Positions 27,432 to 36,768 of a stretch of 54,969 nt of DNA are shown here, piece after piece. The notes under the pieces were generated by a model that did no database searches, was not told where the DNA came from, and was given only the letters and a program-made list of their open reading frames with translations. The position numbers were made by a program, and so were the translations under genes. The stretch spans positions 1 to 54,969 of the forward strand of contig JABDNH010000002.1 of the NCBI GenBank assembly GCA_013001055.1. The letters are read 5' to 3'. Position 1 is the stretch's first letter; every line of letters starts with the position of its first letter. This DNA comes from Sphingomonas sp. GTDB lineage: Bacteria > Pseudomonadota > Alphaproteobacteria > Sphingomonadales > Sphingomonadaceae.

Positions 27432-28282
27432 TGAAGGTCGCACTGCTTGTCCCGGATGAATGGGACCCCAAATTCTATGAGCTCGACGCGACCCGTGACA
27501 TACTTGACGCGGTCGGCATCGAGATCGAGCCAGTCAAATGGAACGAATGTGGTGATGACGTGCTACGCGGCGTCGATGGTGTATTGCCGCTGATTGCGTG
27601 GGGCTATCATCTCGACCCGGGGCGCTGGTTCGACTTGCTCGACCGCATCGACTTCAGGAAGGTGCCGATCGCCAATCCGGTGCCGATCCTGCGCTGGAAC
27701 AGCGACAAGAGCTATCTTTCGGATCTGGAAGACAAGGGCGTGGCCATCGTGCCGAGCGTCTTCGGGACCGCCGAGGAAGGCGATGCGCTACTCAACCGGG
27801 CGCGCGAGAAATTCGGCGATGAAGAGCTCATTGTGAAACCGCTCGTCTCGGCCTCGGCAGAGGGGACATACCGGCTGCCTGTGGGTGCCTCGTTGACGCC
27901 CGGCCTCGTCGATCGCCGCCTGATCGTTCAGCCGTTTCTCCCCTCGATCCTCGATGCCGGCGAGATGAGCCTTGTCTATTTCGGCGGCGCGTACAGCCAT
28001 GCCGCGGTCAAGCGCGTCAAGGACGGCGATTTCCGCGTGCAGCCCGAATTCGGAGGCTCGGAAGAGCAGATTACGCCCGATCCCAAAATGCGTGCGCTTG
28101 CCGATGCCGCGCTTGCTGCAGCGCCCGCAAAAACCGCCTATGCGCGGGTCGATATCGTCATGAACGGCGATGATCCGCAGATCATGGAGCTGGAACTGGT
28201 CGAGCCTGACCTCTTCTTGCGCTACGCGCCCGATGGCGGTTCGGGTTTTGCCTCCGCGATCAAGGAAATGCTCTCCGCATAG
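27431..28282 (+). CDS. ATP-grasp protein (glutathione-synthetase-like)
   Basis: A 283-residue protein with an N-terminal Rossmann-like part (MKVALLVPDEWDPKFYELD) and an ATP-grasp domain: IANPVPILRWNSDKSYL, the lysine motif ELIVKPLVSASAEGT, a FLPSILDAGEMSLVYFGG central strand and the metal-binding end IMELELVEPDLFL. Such enzymes ligate a carboxylate to an amine using ATP; the substrate is not readable. The ATG shares one base with the glutamate dehydrogenase stop, which suggests translational coupling. Its last 61 bases overlap a convergent gene. Confidence 0.85.
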   Translation: MKVALLVPDEWDPKFYELDATRDILDAVGIEIEPVKWNECGDDVLRGVDGVLPLIAWGYHLDPGRWFDLLDRIDFRKVPIANPVPILRWNSDKSYLSDLEDKGVAIVPSVFGTAEEGDALLNRAREKFGDEELIVKPLVSASAEGTYRLPVGASLTPGLVDRRLIVQPFLPSILDAGEMSLVYFGGAYSHAAVKRVKDGDFRVQPEFGGSEEQITPDPKMRALADAALAAAPAKTAYARVDIVMNGDDPQIMELELVEPDLFLRYAPDGGSGFASAIKEMLSA

Positions 28283-28497
28283 AGCCACTGACGGATCGCG
28301 CTGGCGAGATTGACCGGGTCGAGCTGGTCGGCATCGTACCGGGTAAGGTCGATCTGCGCGACAAGCGCGTTGACGGGCAGGCCGCGCACCGCAGCAGCCT
28401 GCTCGAGCGCTTCCCAGAACAGCGGCTCCAGCGCAATTGATGTTTCATGGCCGGCAATGGTGACCGACCGCTTGGTAGCGCGCTGCGGGTGGAACAT
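28222..28497 (-). CDS. Ribbon-helix-helix domain protein (RHH_4-like)
   Basis: A 91-residue protein. The core TKRSVTIAGHETSIALEPL (strand) followed by FWEALEQAAAVRGLPVNALV (two helices) is the RHH_4 pattern. It is a probable DNA-binding regulator or regulator-like protein. The ATG shares one base with the stop of phaB (TGATG), so it is the coupled downstream gene. The 3' end overlaps the convergent ATP-grasp gene by 61 bases. Confidence 0.8.
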   Translation of the reverse strand: MFHPQRATKRSVTIAGHETSIALEPLFWEALEQAAAVRGLPVNALVAQIDLTRYDADQLDPVNLASAIRQWLYAESISLIAEAKPEPPSGA

Positions 28498-29219
28498 CAG
28501 TACATGTGTTGGCCGCCGTTGATCGACAGCGTCGAGCCGGTGACGAAGCCGGCATCCTCATCGACGAGGAAGGCGACTCCGCGCGCGATTTCATTGGCCT
28601 GTCCGAGGCGATTGACCGGGATTTTCGCGACGATCTTGGCCAGCACTTCATCGGGCACCGCGGCGACCATATCGGTGTCGATATAGCCAGGCGCGATAGC
28701 GTTTACGGTAACGCCCTTGCGCGCGCCTTCTTGCGCCAGTGCCTTGGTGAAACCATGGATGCCCGACTTGGCAGCGGCATAGTTGACCTGGCCGTATTGT
28801 CCGGCCTGCCCGTTGATCGAGCCGATATTGACGATCCGGCCGTAGCCGCGCTCGCACATGCCGTCGAAGACGGCTTTGGCCATGTTGAAGCAGCCGCCAA
28901 GATTGGTGTCGATCACCTGCTGCCATTGATCATGCGTCTGGCGTTTCATGGTGCTGTCGCGCGTAATACCCGCATTGTTCACCAGCACATCGACATCACC
29001 AAGTTCGCTTGAGATTTGCTCAACGGCCTTCTGACACGCTTCGTAATCGGCGACATCGAATTTGTACGATTTGATGCCGGTTCGATCGGTGAATTCGGCA
29101 GCCGCCTGCTCGTTGCCGGCGTAAGTGGCGGCCACGTTCATGCCCATGTCCTTGAGTTTTAGCGAAATCGCTTCGCCAATACCGCGCGTGCCGCCGGTTA
29201 CGATTGCCGTGCGTCCCAT
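28497..29219 (-). CDS. phaB: Acetoacetyl-CoA reductase (SDR family)
   Basis: A 240-residue classical short-chain dehydrogenase. It has the cofactor motif TGGTRGIG, LVNNAG, and the catalytic Ser (INGQAG region) with YxxxK (NYAAAKSG). The PhaB-type features are MKRQTHDQWQQVIDTNLGG and GQYGQVNYAAAK. It reduces acetoacetyl-CoA to 3-hydroxybutyryl-CoA for polyhydroxybutyrate. No synthase or thiolase gene is in the window. FabG is the main alternative, but the Q-G-Q-Y-G-Q segment favours PhaB. Confidence 0.9.
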   Translation of the reverse strand: MGRTAIVTGGTRGIGEAISLKLKDMGMNVAATYAGNEQAAAEFTDRTGIKSYKFDVADYEACQKAVEQISSELGDVDVLVNNAGITRDSTMKRQTHDQWQQVIDTNLGGCFNMAKAVFDGMCERGYGRIVNIGSINGQAGQYGQVNYAAAKSGIHGFTKALAQEGARKGVTVNAIAPGYIDTDMVAAVPDEVLAKIVAKIPVNRLGQANEIARGVAFLVDEDAGFVTGSTLSINGGQHMY

Positions 29220-29249
29220 AGATGTCTCTCCCTGTATTTCCCGTCCGGG

Positions 29250-30254
29250 CTAGTCGAGCCAGCCCATCAATTCGCGTCGCGCCAGCGCCTCTAGCATATC
29301 CATGCCCGCGTGGCTCGTATTCAAACAATCGAGGCGCGCGAAATGGGTTCCTCCCGCTTCCTTGAACTGTTCATTGCCCTGGATGCCCAGTTCTTCGAGC
29401 GTTTCGAGGCAGTCGGCCGAAAAACCGGGGGCGGCGATCGCGACTTTTGTCACGCCTTTGCGGGGATAGGCCTTCAGCGTGTCATCGGTGGCTGGTTCGA
29501 GCCATTTTGCCGGGCCGAAGCGCGACTGAAAGGCGGTGTCGGTCTCGACGTCGAGCCGTTCCCCGACGAGACGGGCCGTCTTCTGGCAATGGCAATGATA
29601 AGGGTCGCCGAGGTGCAGCGTGCGCTCAGGCATCCCGTGGAAGGAAAGCAGCAGCCTCTGCGGGGTGAAATCCAGCGCCGCAAGCTGCCGCTTCAGGTCG
29701 GTAACCAGCGCGTCGATATAGAGCAGATCGTCATGATAGGCGGGCAGGGTCCGGATTGCCGGCTGCCAGCGCCGATCTTCGAGCCATGCGCACAGGTCGT
29801 CGGTCGCGCTTGCCGTCGTGGCCGCGCAATATTGCGGGTAAAGCGGCGCGTAGAGGATGCGCCGTGCGCCTTGTTCCCACAATCGGTCCAATGCCGTCGC
29901 CACCGACGGGTTACCGTAGCGCATGGCCCAGTCGACGATTGCCGCATCACCCATACGGGTCTGCAAGGCCTCCGCCTGGTCGCGCGTGATGGCTGCGAGC
30001 GGCGAGCCGCGTTCGTCGTCCCACACCTCGGCATAGGCCGCCGCGCTTTTCCTGGGGCGCGTATTGAGCACGATGCCGCGAAGGATGGGTTGCCACGCGA
30101 TCGGGGGAATCTCGACGACGCGCCGATCGGACAGAAATTGTTTGAGGTAGCGCTTCACGGCGCCAGGCTGCGGTGCATCGGGAGTACCCAGATTGACCAG
30201 CAGGACGCCGATTTTGGGCGATTTTACGGGTGGATGATCGGCAGGTTTTGTCAT
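29250..30254 (-). CDS. hemH: Ferrochelatase
   Basis: A 334-residue cytosolic-type ferrochelatase inserting iron into protoporphyrin IX. It has GVLLVNLGTPDAP at the start, LYPQYCAATTAS, the active-site His in LLSFHGMPER, and the C-terminal GFSADCLETLEELG with the conserved metal-pathway Glu. Its start overlaps the stop of the upstream oxidoreductase-like gene by four bases. Confidence 0.95.
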   Translation of the reverse strand: MTKPADHPPVKSPKIGVLLVNLGTPDAPQPGAVKRYLKQFLSDRRVVEIPPIAWQPILRGIVLNTRPRKSAAAYAEVWDDERGSPLAAITRDQAEALQTRMGDAAIVDWAMRYGNPSVATALDRLWEQGARRILYAPLYPQYCAATTASATDDLCAWLEDRRWQPAIRTLPAYHDDLLYIDALVTDLKRQLAALDFTPQRLLLSFHGMPERTLHLGDPYHCHCQKTARLVGERLDVETDTAFQSRFGPAKWLEPATDDTLKAYPRKGVTKVAIAAPGFSADCLETLEELGIQGNEQFKEAGGTHFARLDCLNTSHAGMDMLEALARRELMGWLD

Positions 30255-32362
30255 CTCGTGCCGCCTTGGGCCGAGAAGGGTAGGGAGCGCAAGCTCGTCC
30301 TTTGGGCCGTAACCGCGTTGGCGAGCGCGGCGGGCGCCAGCGCGGCCCCGATTTGCGACAATCCGCCAGGCGGTGCGTCACGCTCCACCAACTCGATCCG
30401 GACGGTCGGCAGCTGTCTGAGCGCAGGGGTGTAGTCGAGTAGACCGGCCATTGCATGGTTCATCACGGGAGCGATGCCCAGAGCACGGTCGAGGCCCGCC
30501 ATTACCCCCGTTTCGATCATGGTTTCAGCCAGCTTCCGGTCAATGATGCGTCCCGCGTCGACGACGGCGGTGATGGCGTCGATGCTTGCGCCGGCCCCGG
30601 CATCCCGCGCTTCGACGACAAGCGCCATCGCGCTGCCGTCCATTGTACCGCACGCAATTCCCATCGACCCGCCGCCACCGACCCAGCCCGCGAGACGGCC
30701 GGCGCTCACCAGAAGCGAGGACAGGCGCGGGCCAAGCATCGACAGCCGAAAAGCCAAGGGTTCGGCACCAAGTGCCCGGGCGACGCGCTCGACGATCTGC
30801 TCATTGGCGAAATGGTGGAAGCCGGCGACATGCCCCGCGACATGACCGGCAGCGATGTCGAGCTTGAGTGTCGCCTGTTGGACCAGAAGGTCGGGAATAC
30901 CGTAGACTGGAAGGGCACCGTCAATGTCGGGACGCGCGCCATTGCCGTCCGCCAGCCGCGTCAACGTGTCGCCAAGGCCGCCCTGTCCCGCGAAGACGGC
31001 ATGCCAGCCGCCGATCCGCCCGTCTTGCCCTGCGATTGCCGAAACGCGCGCGCCGAGCGGCGCGCCCAGTCGCCCTACGGCCGCGCTATGGGTCGGCGAC
31101 AGGCAGAGCTGCACCGGCCGCTCGATCTCGCGCGCAATGATCGCGGCAATCGGCGCGGCGATCTGTTCAAGCGCGCGGGCACTGCGGCCACCTGCGGGCA
31201 TCGGGAATAAGGTGACCAGCTCTTCACCGACCGCAGCGGCCTTGGCGACAGCGCGCCGTGTCGTATCCGGCGCGAGCGTCGCGCACCACATATCGAGCCC
31301 ACCGTCGCTGCGCCAACGCGCTGTCGCAGTGAAAGGCTCAAGGTCGCGCGGGACGGCGGTGGAAGAAACGAAGGTCTCGACAATCGGCCCACCAGCCGAT
31401 CCGATCGCGCCGCGCGCATCGCCGGTTTCAGCCAAACTTCTAGCGCCTGTCCCGCCAAGCGCGGCCTCCAGCGCAGCTCCGATCGCCCGGTCGCCAATGT
31501 CGGGAGATGCGTAGCGCACGTTGGCAGCTGCCATGGCACGCTCGGCTTCCCACCAGCTTGATGAGATGGCCGCTATCCAGTCTTCGCGTTCGACAAGCTG
31601 GTCGATGCTTGCGCGCTCGGCAGCACGCCCGCGATCAACAGCAATGATGCGGCCGCCGGGCGGCGCAAGCCGGGCGGCGGCATAGACCATCCCGGGAAGT
31701 CGCACGTCTGCAGCAAAGCGCCACGCGCCGCGCGCCTTGGCGGGCATGTCGACGCGTGCTGCAGGCGGATCGGGCTGTGTCCATGGCAGCAGCGTGACAG
31801 AACGCGGCACCGCGCGTTCGGCTGCAGCATCGGCGATTTCAGCAATGGTAAGGCGCTTGGCTCCTGCCACTAGGTCAGTGCCGTCGACAGTTATCGCGTC
31901 CTTGGCCACACCCAACCGGTCGGCGGCCTCGGCGACCAGCATGGCGCGCGCGGTCGCGGCAGCTTCGCGCACCGGCTGTTCGAAGGCGCGGATCGACGTG
32001 GCACCCGCCGTCGCGCGCAGCGCAATGCCATAGGCGTCCTCAAGCACGCTGTTTTCGAGACCCCGTCCGGTGGGCGCGGGTTCGACCGCGATGGCGCTGC
32101 GCGGGACACCGAGCTCATGGGCGATCAGCGCGGCGAAGCCAGCCCAGATGCCTTGGCCATATTCGATTTGCGGCACGAGCGCGGTGATCCCGCCCTTGGG
32201 ATTGATCTTCAGATAATGAGAGAAGCGTGCAGTGCCGTCTTCGCTACCGAAGGGTGACAAAGTCTCGCGCGGCCAGAAGCGGAAGGCCACCAGCAACCCG
32301 ACGCCCGCACCGCCGCCAACCAGCAGCTGGCGACGGGAGAATTCAGGCAGTTTCGCCCGCAT
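30251..32362 (-). CDS. Molybdenum-hydroxylase-like large subunit (isoquinoline oxidoreductase beta type), orphan
   Basis: A 703-residue protein beginning with a twin-arginine leader (SRRQLLVGGG), like exported aldehyde/isoquinoline oxidoreductase beta subunits. NPKGGITALVPQIEYGQGIW and the LEDAYG, ETFVSSTAVPRDLEP and FHHFANEQIVERVARALG regions match that family. The C-terminal motif normally carrying the catalytic Glu (PGGVGEPG) reads PGGLSQIG, with Gln670 at the Glu position. No 2Fe-2S partner subunit gene or molybdenum-cofactor insertion gene lies nearby. It may be catalytically altered or inactive. It overlaps the acyl-CoA ligase gene by 20 bases and hemH by four. Confidence 0.75.
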   Translation of the reverse strand: MRAKLPEFSRRQLLVGGGAGVGLLVAFRFWPRETLSPFGSEDGTARFSHYLKINPKGGITALVPQIEYGQGIWAGFAALIAHELGVPRSAIAVEPAPTGRGLENSVLEDAYGIALRATAGATSIRAFEQPVREAAATARAMLVAEAADRLGVAKDAITVDGTDLVAGAKRLTIAEIADAAAERAVPRSVTLLPWTQPDPPAARVDMPAKARGAWRFAADVRLPGMVYAAARLAPPGGRIIAVDRGRAAERASIDQLVEREDWIAAISSSWWEAERAMAAANVRYASPDIGDRAIGAALEAALGGTGARSLAETGDARGAIGSAGGPIVETFVSSTAVPRDLEPFTATARWRSDGGLDMWCATLAPDTTRRAVAKAAAVGEELVTLFPMPAGGRSARALEQIAAPIAAIIAREIERPVQLCLSPTHSAAVGRLGAPLGARVSAIAGQDGRIGGWHAVFAGQGGLGDTLTRLADGNGARPDIDGALPVYGIPDLLVQQATLKLDIAAGHVAGHVAGFHHFANEQIVERVARALGAEPLAFRLSMLGPRLSSLLVSAGRLAGWVGGGGSMGIACGTMDGSAMALVVEARDAGAGASIDAITAVVDAGRIIDRKLAETMIETGVMAGLDRALGIAPVMNHAMAGLLDYTPALRQLPTVRIELVERDAPPGGLSQIGAALAPAALANAVTAQRTSLRSLPFSAQGGTR

Positions 32363-34019
32363 ATTGCTTTTTCAGTGTCACGCGATCGATCTTGCCGGTG
32401 CCGAGGCGCGGCAGCGGCTGGTCGACGAAGATCATTTCCTCGGGGATCTTGAACGCGGCAATCTTTCCGTCGAGAAAGTCGCACAGCGCCTCTTCGTTGA
32501 GAGCGCTGCCTTCATGCCGATAGATGACAGCGATCGGCACCTCTCCAAGCCGCTCGTCATGCCTACCGAAAACCGCGGCTTCGGCGACTTCTTCGTGTGC
32601 ATAGACAGCTGCTTCAACCTCCGCAGCCGCGATATTCTCGCCGCCGCGGATGATAATGTCCTTCTTGCGATCGACAATATAAAGATAGTCCTCTTCATCG
32701 AGCATTCCGACATCGCCGGTCTTGAAATAGCCATCGGCGGTAAAGGCCGCAGTGGTGGCCTCTGGATTCTTCCAATAGCCCTTGATGTTGGCGGCGCTCT
32801 TGATCCCGATCTCGCCGACCGCGCCGGTTTCCATCGCGTTGCCGTCATCATCCATGATGCGAATTTCGACATAGGGAGACATCGGGCGCCCGGTCGATTT
32901 CGGCTTGGCGACATAGTTGGTCCAGAAGTTTCCGCAGCCCACCGCGTTGGTTTCGGTCAGGCCGTAGCCGAGCGCCGGCTGCGCCTCGCCCATTTCCTCA
33001 TCGAGCCGTTTGACGTGCGCTACCGGGCGCGGGGCGCCGCCGGCGGCAATGTCGGTCAGGCTGGAAAGATCATACTTGTCCTTGTCGGGGTGGTTCATCA
33101 GTTCGAGGCTCATGGTCGGCACACCTACGAAATAGGTGATCTTTTCTTCCTCGATCAGCTTGAGCGCCTCGCCCGGATCCCATTTGTCCATCAGCACCAT
33201 GCCGCGCCCGATAACGAAGCTGTTGAGCATGACGGGAACTTCGCCCGTCACGTGGAATAGCGGTACGGACAAAAGCGTCTTGGGCGGGTTGGCAGGTTCG
33301 CGGCCTTGCGACTGCATTACGCCCAGCAAGCACATGAGGCTGGTGGCGTAGGCATAAACGCCCGTGGTGACTTGCCGGTGCGTCGACAAGGCACCCTTCG
33401 CATCGCCGGTCGATCCCGAAGTAAAAAGGATCGTCGCATCGTCATCGGGACCGACGTCGGGCAGGCTGATGTCCGAATGGTCGCCCGACAGCATCTTGCC
33501 CATCGCCTCTTCGACCGGCTTGTAAATGTCGATCGTCTCGACCTTCCAGTCGTCGTCGAGGCCGGCGATCCGCTGGGCACGCGGTGCGTCGGCGATGGTC
33601 AGCACCGGCTCGGTCAGCTTGAAGGCGTGATCGAGCTCCGCCTCGCGCCACCAGCCGTTCATCAGGGTCGCGATCCCGCCACACTTGGCGATAGCCATAT
33701 AGCTTACGACCCAGGCAGCGCAGTTCTTCATCGCAATGGCAACGCGGTCACCCTTCCGGACGCCGCGCGCGACGAGCGCGAGAGCGAGCTTGTCGGACAG
33801 CGCGTCGAGATCGGCGAAGGTCAGCCGCTCATAGGGCGTGATCAGCCCTTCGACTTGTCCGTTCAGTGCGCCGAAGGTCTTGAAGAACATTGGCAGCGTC
33901 GCGGGAAAGTTGGAGACGATGGCGCGCCCCTGGTCGTCTTCGGCAAGAATGATGCGTCCGCCTTCTCCCGTTACCGCTGCCAAAACAGCATCAAAAGTCT
34001 GGTCCAGCGGGCTCGGCAT
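32343..34019 (-). CDS. Acyl-CoA synthetase / AMP-dependent ligase
   Basis: A 558-residue adenylate-forming enzyme. It shows the P-loop motif ILFTSGSTGDAKGA, GYGLTET, the YFKTGDVG hinge, RKKDIIIRGGENI and the C-terminal catalytic lysine in GTGKIDR. It activates a carboxylic acid to acyl-AMP and then acyl-CoA; the chain length is unknown. No signal peptide. Its 3' end overlaps the start of the oxidoreductase-like gene. It diverges from lgt across 64 bases. Confidence 0.9.
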   Translation of the reverse strand: MPSPLDQTFDAVLAAVTGEGGRIILAEDDQGRAIVSNFPATLPMFFKTFGALNGQVEGLITPYERLTFADLDALSDKLALALVARGVRKGDRVAIAMKNCAAWVVSYMAIAKCGGIATLMNGWWREAELDHAFKLTEPVLTIADAPRAQRIAGLDDDWKVETIDIYKPVEEAMGKMLSGDHSDISLPDVGPDDDATILFTSGSTGDAKGALSTHRQVTTGVYAYATSLMCLLGVMQSQGREPANPPKTLLSVPLFHVTGEVPVMLNSFVIGRGMVLMDKWDPGEALKLIEEEKITYFVGVPTMSLELMNHPDKDKYDLSSLTDIAAGGAPRPVAHVKRLDEEMGEAQPALGYGLTETNAVGCGNFWTNYVAKPKSTGRPMSPYVEIRIMDDDGNAMETGAVGEIGIKSAANIKGYWKNPEATTAAFTADGYFKTGDVGMLDEEDYLYIVDRKKDIIIRGGENIAAAEVEAAVYAHEEVAEAAVFGRHDERLGEVPIAVIYRHEGSALNEEALCDFLDGKIAAFKIPEEMIFVDQPLPRLGTGKIDRVTLKKQYAGETA

Positions 34020-34083
34020 GCATCACTCCTTTGATTATCCTGTGACGCACCCTATGAGGCGATAAGCCAAGAGAAAAGGGACC

Positions 34084-34995
34084 ATGGCAGCAAATTCGAC
34101 ACATGACGGCGCAATCGCCTTTCCGGATCTGGGTCTTAGTCCGACGCTGATCGATTTCGGCTTCTACAGGCTCGAATGGTATTCGATCGCGTACCTCGCC
34201 GGTATCATCATCGCTTATGCCTATTTGCTGAAGCTCCTCAAGAAGCCCGGGGCACCCATGGCGCGTCGGCATGTCGACGATCTGGTCTTCTGGGGAACGC
34301 TGGGTGTGATCGGCGGCGGCCGCCTCGGCTACATACTTTTCTACAAGCCCGAGTTGTTCCTGCAGGGCGCGACGATGTTCGGGATCGACTTGCCCGCGCC
34401 GTTTGCGATTTTGAACCTGCGTGCCGGGGGTATGAGCTTTCACGGCGGAGTGATCGGCGTCAGCCTCGCGATCATCTTCTATAGCTGGAAGCACAAGCTA
34501 CATTGGCTGCGTGTCCACGACTATGTCGCGGTGACGGTGCCGTTCGGGCTGATGTTCGGCCGTCTGGCCAACTTCCTGAACCAGGAGCTGTGGGGAGCGC
34601 AAACTAGCGTTCCCTGGGCCATCCGTTTCCAGGAAAATGTCGGTGGCGCCCTGGCACTGGGTCCGCCGCGCCATCCCACGCAGCTTTATGAAGCCGGGCT
34701 GGAGGGCCTGGTGCTGCTCGGCATCCTTGCGCTCATGTTTTTCAAGACGCAGGCGCGTTATCTGCCCGGAATGCTGGTCGGCGCCTTCATCTTTTTCTAC
34801 GGCTGCTTCCGCTTCATCATCGAATTCTGGCGCGAACCGGATGCGCATCTCGTTGAATTTGCGGCATCGACCGGCCTGCAGATGGGACAGTGGCTCAGCC
34901 TGCCGATGATCCTTGCGGGCCTGTTCCTCATGTTGACCGCCAAGGGGCGCCGCCAACGTGTCGAGCCGATCGCAGGCTCGTCCAGCGTAGCGTGA
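34084..34995 (+). CDS. lgt: Prolipoprotein diacylglyceryl transferase
   Basis: A 303-residue inner-membrane enzyme with about seven helices. It has FYRLEWYSIAYLAG, GRLGYILFY, the invariant His in MSFHGGVIG, and GRLANFLNQELWG, with the HPTQLYEA segment. It transfers diacylglycerol to the lipobox Cys of lipoproteins; several lipoproteins encoded in this window would be its substrates. It is followed by a GTGA overlap with the MidA gene. Confidence 0.96.
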   Translation: MAANSTHDGAIAFPDLGLSPTLIDFGFYRLEWYSIAYLAGIIIAYAYLLKLLKKPGAPMARRHVDDLVFWGTLGVIGGGRLGYILFYKPELFLQGATMFGIDLPAPFAILNLRAGGMSFHGGVIGVSLAIIFYSWKHKLHWLRVHDYVAVTVPFGLMFGRLANFLNQELWGAQTSVPWAIRFQENVGGALALGPPRHPTQLYEAGLEGLVLLGILALMFFKTQARYLPGMLVGAFIFFYGCFRFIIEFWREPDAHLVEFAASTGLQMGQWLSLPMILAGLFLMLTAKGRRQRVEPIAGSSSVA

Positions 34996-35972
34996 GCCTC
35001 GCCGAGGCGCTGAGGCAGCGGATCGCGGCCGAGGGCCCGATAACGCTGCACGACTACATGGCGGCTTCCAACGCCGAATATTACGCGACGCGCGATCCGT
35101 TGGGAGAAGCGGGCGATTTCACCACCGCACCCGAAATCAGCCAGATGTTCGGTGAATTGGTCGGTGCCGCCCTGGCCGACGTCTTTGCGCGTGCGGGGCG
35201 TCCGGACGACGTAGCGTATGCGGAAATCGGACCGGGACGCGGGACGCTAGCCAGCGACGTCCTGCGCCTGATGCGCGGCATCGGCTTTGCCGGCGAGGTG
35301 CACTTCGTCGAGACCAGCCCGGTGCTGCGCAACGCGCAGCGCGAGCGTCATCCGGACGCGACCTGGCACAAGACAACCGATAGCTTGCCCAAGGTGCCGC
35401 TGCTGATCGTCGCCAACGAATTTTTCGATGCGCTTCCCGTGCGCCAATGGGTCGGCAATGCGGAACGCAAGGTGACCTACGAAGGCTGCGGCTTCAGATT
35501 TTCGCCTGGCGGACCGGTCACACGCGAATCTTCGCCCGCAACCGAGGCGATAGCGGGCCGGCTGGGCGGGCACCTGGCAGCGCATGGCGGCACGATGCTG
35601 GTGATCGATTATGGTTACGCCAGTGGGGAGCAAGGCGATACGTTGCAGGCCGTCCGCCGCCACAAGAAAGTCGGCCCACTCGCTTATCCCGGAACTTCGG
35701 ACCTGACGGCCCATGTCGACTTCGCGGCGTTGGCTGCTGCTGCGGCACGCGGCGGCGCGAAGGTCACGCGCGTCATCACGCAAGGCACCTGGCTAGAGAC
35801 GCTCGGACTTGGTCCGCGCGCCGTGGCGCTCGCCGGACGTAACCCCGACCGTGCCGAGGAAATAGCCAGCCAGCGCAAGCGCCTCGCTGCCGAAGACGAA
35901 ATGGGAACGCTCTTCAAGGTGATGGCGGTGCACCATCCCAATTGGCCGGCGCCTGCAGGCCTGGGCGCATGA
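34992..35972 (+). CDS. SAM-dependent methyltransferase, MidA/NDUFAF7 family
   Basis: A 326-residue protein starting at GTG (34992), which overlaps the lgt stop (GTGA). Conserved sequence starts at SLAEALRQRIAAEGPITLHD, so the ATG 102 bases upstream inside lgt is rejected. Motifs: YYATRDPLG, GDFTTAPEISQMFGE, the SAM loop EIGPGRGTLASDVLR, VANEFFDALPVRQW and VIDYGY. Homologues methylate an arginine in a complex I subunit. The lgt-MidA-pgeF order supports the call. Confidence 0.93.
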   Translation: MSLAEALRQRIAAEGPITLHDYMAASNAEYYATRDPLGEAGDFTTAPEISQMFGELVGAALADVFARAGRPDDVAYAEIGPGRGTLASDVLRLMRGIGFAGEVHFVETSPVLRNAQRERHPDATWHKTTDSLPKVPLLIVANEFFDALPVRQWVGNAERKVTYEGCGFRFSPGGPVTRESSPATEAIAGRLGGHLAAHGGTMLVIDYGYASGEQGDTLQAVRRHKKVGPLAYPGTSDLTAHVDFAALAAAAARGGAKVTRVITQGTWLETLGLGPRAVALAGRNPDRAEEIASQRKRLAAEDEMGTLFKVMAVHHPNWPAPAGLGA

Positions 35973-36736
35973 GCCTCGATATCGTTACTGCCGCACCGCT
36001 CGGCGAAGTGGCGCACGGCTTTTTCGGTCGCGCGGGCGGTGTGTCGACCGGCCAAGTTGCGGGGCTGCAATGCGGCTACGGCGCTGACGATGATCCGGGA
36101 GCGGTTGACGCCAACCGCCGGTTTGCGGCCGACGCGCTGATCGGGGGAGCGTCGATTGCCGCACCATACCAGGTTCATTCCCCCGACTGCGTCATCGTCG
36201 ATGCGCCGTTCGATGTGCGCCCCGAAGCCGATGCGGTTGCCACTACGACGCCGGGTCTGCTCCTTGGCATCGTGACTGCCGATTGCGCGCCCGTACTGCT
36301 TGCCGATGAAGAGGCTGGCGTGGTCGCCGCCGCGCATGCAGGTTGGCGCGGTGCGATCGGCGGCGTCACCGACAAGACGGTCGGCGCCATGCTCTCGCTC
36401 GGGGCGCGGCTCGAGCGTATCACGGCAGCTGTCGGCCCCTGCATTGCGCAAACCAGCTACGAAGTCTCGCCACAGTTCGCCGAGCCCTTCCTGGCGGAGG
36501 ATCCTGATAACGGCCGTTTCTTTAGCGAAGGGCCGTCCGGAAAACCGCATTTCGACCTTGAGGCCTATGTCGCCGCGCGGCTGTCGGCTGCAGGCGTCAG
36601 GCGCGTATGGCTCGCCGGGCTCGATACATATGCGCACGAAGACCGCTTCTACAGCTTCCGTCGCTCGACCCATCGTGGGGAGGCGACCTATGGCCGGCAA
36701 ATAAGCCTCATTGGCATTCGGCCCCAACCCGTCTAA
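35969..36736 (+). CDS. pgeF: Peptidoglycan editing factor PgeF (YfiH, laccase-domain)
   Basis: A 255-residue single-domain protein. It has HGFFGRAGGVSTG, QVHSPDCVIVD, TADCAPVLLAD, the metal-binding AAAHAGWRG and GPCIAQTSYEV. The family removes mis-incorporated residues in peptidoglycan precursors and was earlier called multicopper polyphenol oxidase. The ATG at 35969 overlaps the MidA stop (ATGA). Confidence 0.93.
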   Translation: MSLDIVTAAPLGEVAHGFFGRAGGVSTGQVAGLQCGYGADDDPGAVDANRRFAADALIGGASIAAPYQVHSPDCVIVDAPFDVRPEADAVATTTPGLLLGIVTADCAPVLLADEEAGVVAAAHAGWRGAIGGVTDKTVGAMLSLGARLERITAAVGPCIAQTSYEVSPQFAEPFLAEDPDNGRFFSEGPSGKPHFDLEAYVAARLSAAGVRRVWLAGLDTYAHEDRFYSFRRSTHRGEATYGRQISLIGIRPQPV

Positions 36737-36768
36737 TCGGGCGCCGAACTTTCATTCGGAGACGCATC

